64,000 nucleotides of DNA, taken from NCBI RefSeq assembly GCF_009828585.1, contig NZ_WSRZ01000001.1:299382-363381 (forward strand), written 5' to 3'. This DNA comes from Shewanella litoralis. GTDB lineage: Bacteria > Pseudomonadota > Gammaproteobacteria > Enterobacterales > Shewanellaceae. The position numbers were made by a program, and so were the translations under genes. A model generated the notes under the pieces. The model did no database searches, was not told where the DNA came from, and worked only from the letters and a program-made list of their open reading frames with translations. Positions 63,848-64,000 of the stretch are shown one piece after another. Position 1 is the first letter of the stretch, and every line of letters starts with the position of its first letter.

Positions 63848-63890
63848 AGGTCATCACCCCTTTTGTATAATTGACGATTCATCATAGCGA

Positions 63891-63904
63891 TGGAATCAAT
63901 TCCA
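63891..63904. promoter_or_regulatory. Palindrome upstream of the flavocytochrome gene
   Basis: TGGAAT-CA-ATTCCA lies 44 bases upstream of the flavocytochrome start and could be an operator for the LysR or TetR protein of this module. The remaining bases to the window end show no gene. Confidence 0.4.
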
Positions 63905-64000
63905 AAATGGGAACTAATGTTAATGTTTGGTGAAAAGAAGGCTCAATGTTAACTAATCAATTGTAGGTATTACTTTACAAGAAACTGTTAACTGGTTGCT

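Overview
The window reads as a chromosomal segment of a Shewanella-type marine gammaproteobacterium. This is inferred from gene content and AT-rich codon use, not from a marker gene: a Tat-exported flavocytochrome c flavin subunit beside a separate tetraheme cytochrome, a DcuB-type C4-dicarboxylate transporter, a Zrg-like zinc island as in Vibrio/Shewanella, RsmJ, RlmJ, PrlC, Gor, and an FMN-riboswitch ribB. No rRNA, tRNA, CRISPR array, transposase or integrase was recognised.

Layout. 1-1.9 kb: a Fur-box-controlled PepSY/DUF3649/DUF3325 iron-uptake accessory operon, cut by the window start. 2.8-5.6 kb: a two-subunit molybdenum hydroxylase (IorAB type). 5.8-11.2 kb: a PAS-GGDEF diguanylate cyclase, a secreted lipase with a partner protein, an orphan solute-binding protein and small membrane or exported proteins. 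11.4-26.9 kb: a patchwork of regulator/target pairs, namely PhlG-like hydrolase/TetR, MFS/LysR, AraC/MFS, LysR/atypical SDR, TetR/haloalkane dehalogenase and AraC/DASS transporter. Among them are an orphan SigZ-like sigma factor and a glutathione synthetase of the eukaryotic type.

27-33.3 kb is a coherent zinc-limitation island. A LolD/MacB-like ABC transporter diverges from a DUF3299 lipoprotein across a palindrome. A five-gene operon (COG0523 GTPase, DUF1826, ZrgA/DUF2796, Zur, MerC) starts behind a second site. The two sites share 13 of 17 positions and are probably Zur boxes.

33.4-37.2 kb is an accessory island. It holds a hairpin-rich, partly tandem intergenic repeat of about 1.2 kb, then DUF2971 and SEC-C/zinc-ribbon genes separated by a well-formed attC-like site (probable orphan integron cassettes), and then a NERD-domain gene.

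37.3-64 kb is mostly core or housekeeping: RsmJ, RlmJ, an M28 peptidase, a lytic transglycosylase, an AcrAB-type RND pump, an MBL hydrolase/TetR pair with a clear operator, a Tag-like glycosylase, a thioesterase, riboswitch-ribB, a DUF2975/XRE/lipoprotein operon, oligopeptidase A and glutathione reductase. It closes with an anaerobic module: TetR, LysR, DcuB, tetraheme cytochrome c and flavocytochrome c reductase subunit.

The items most worth a second look are the attC-bounded cassettes, the shared Zur-like boxes with a DUF1826 protein carrying a 2-oxoglutarate-dioxygenase-like HxD...H...R pattern, the eukaryotic-type glutathione synthetase, the triple TetR operator beside the dehalogenase, and the structured repeat.
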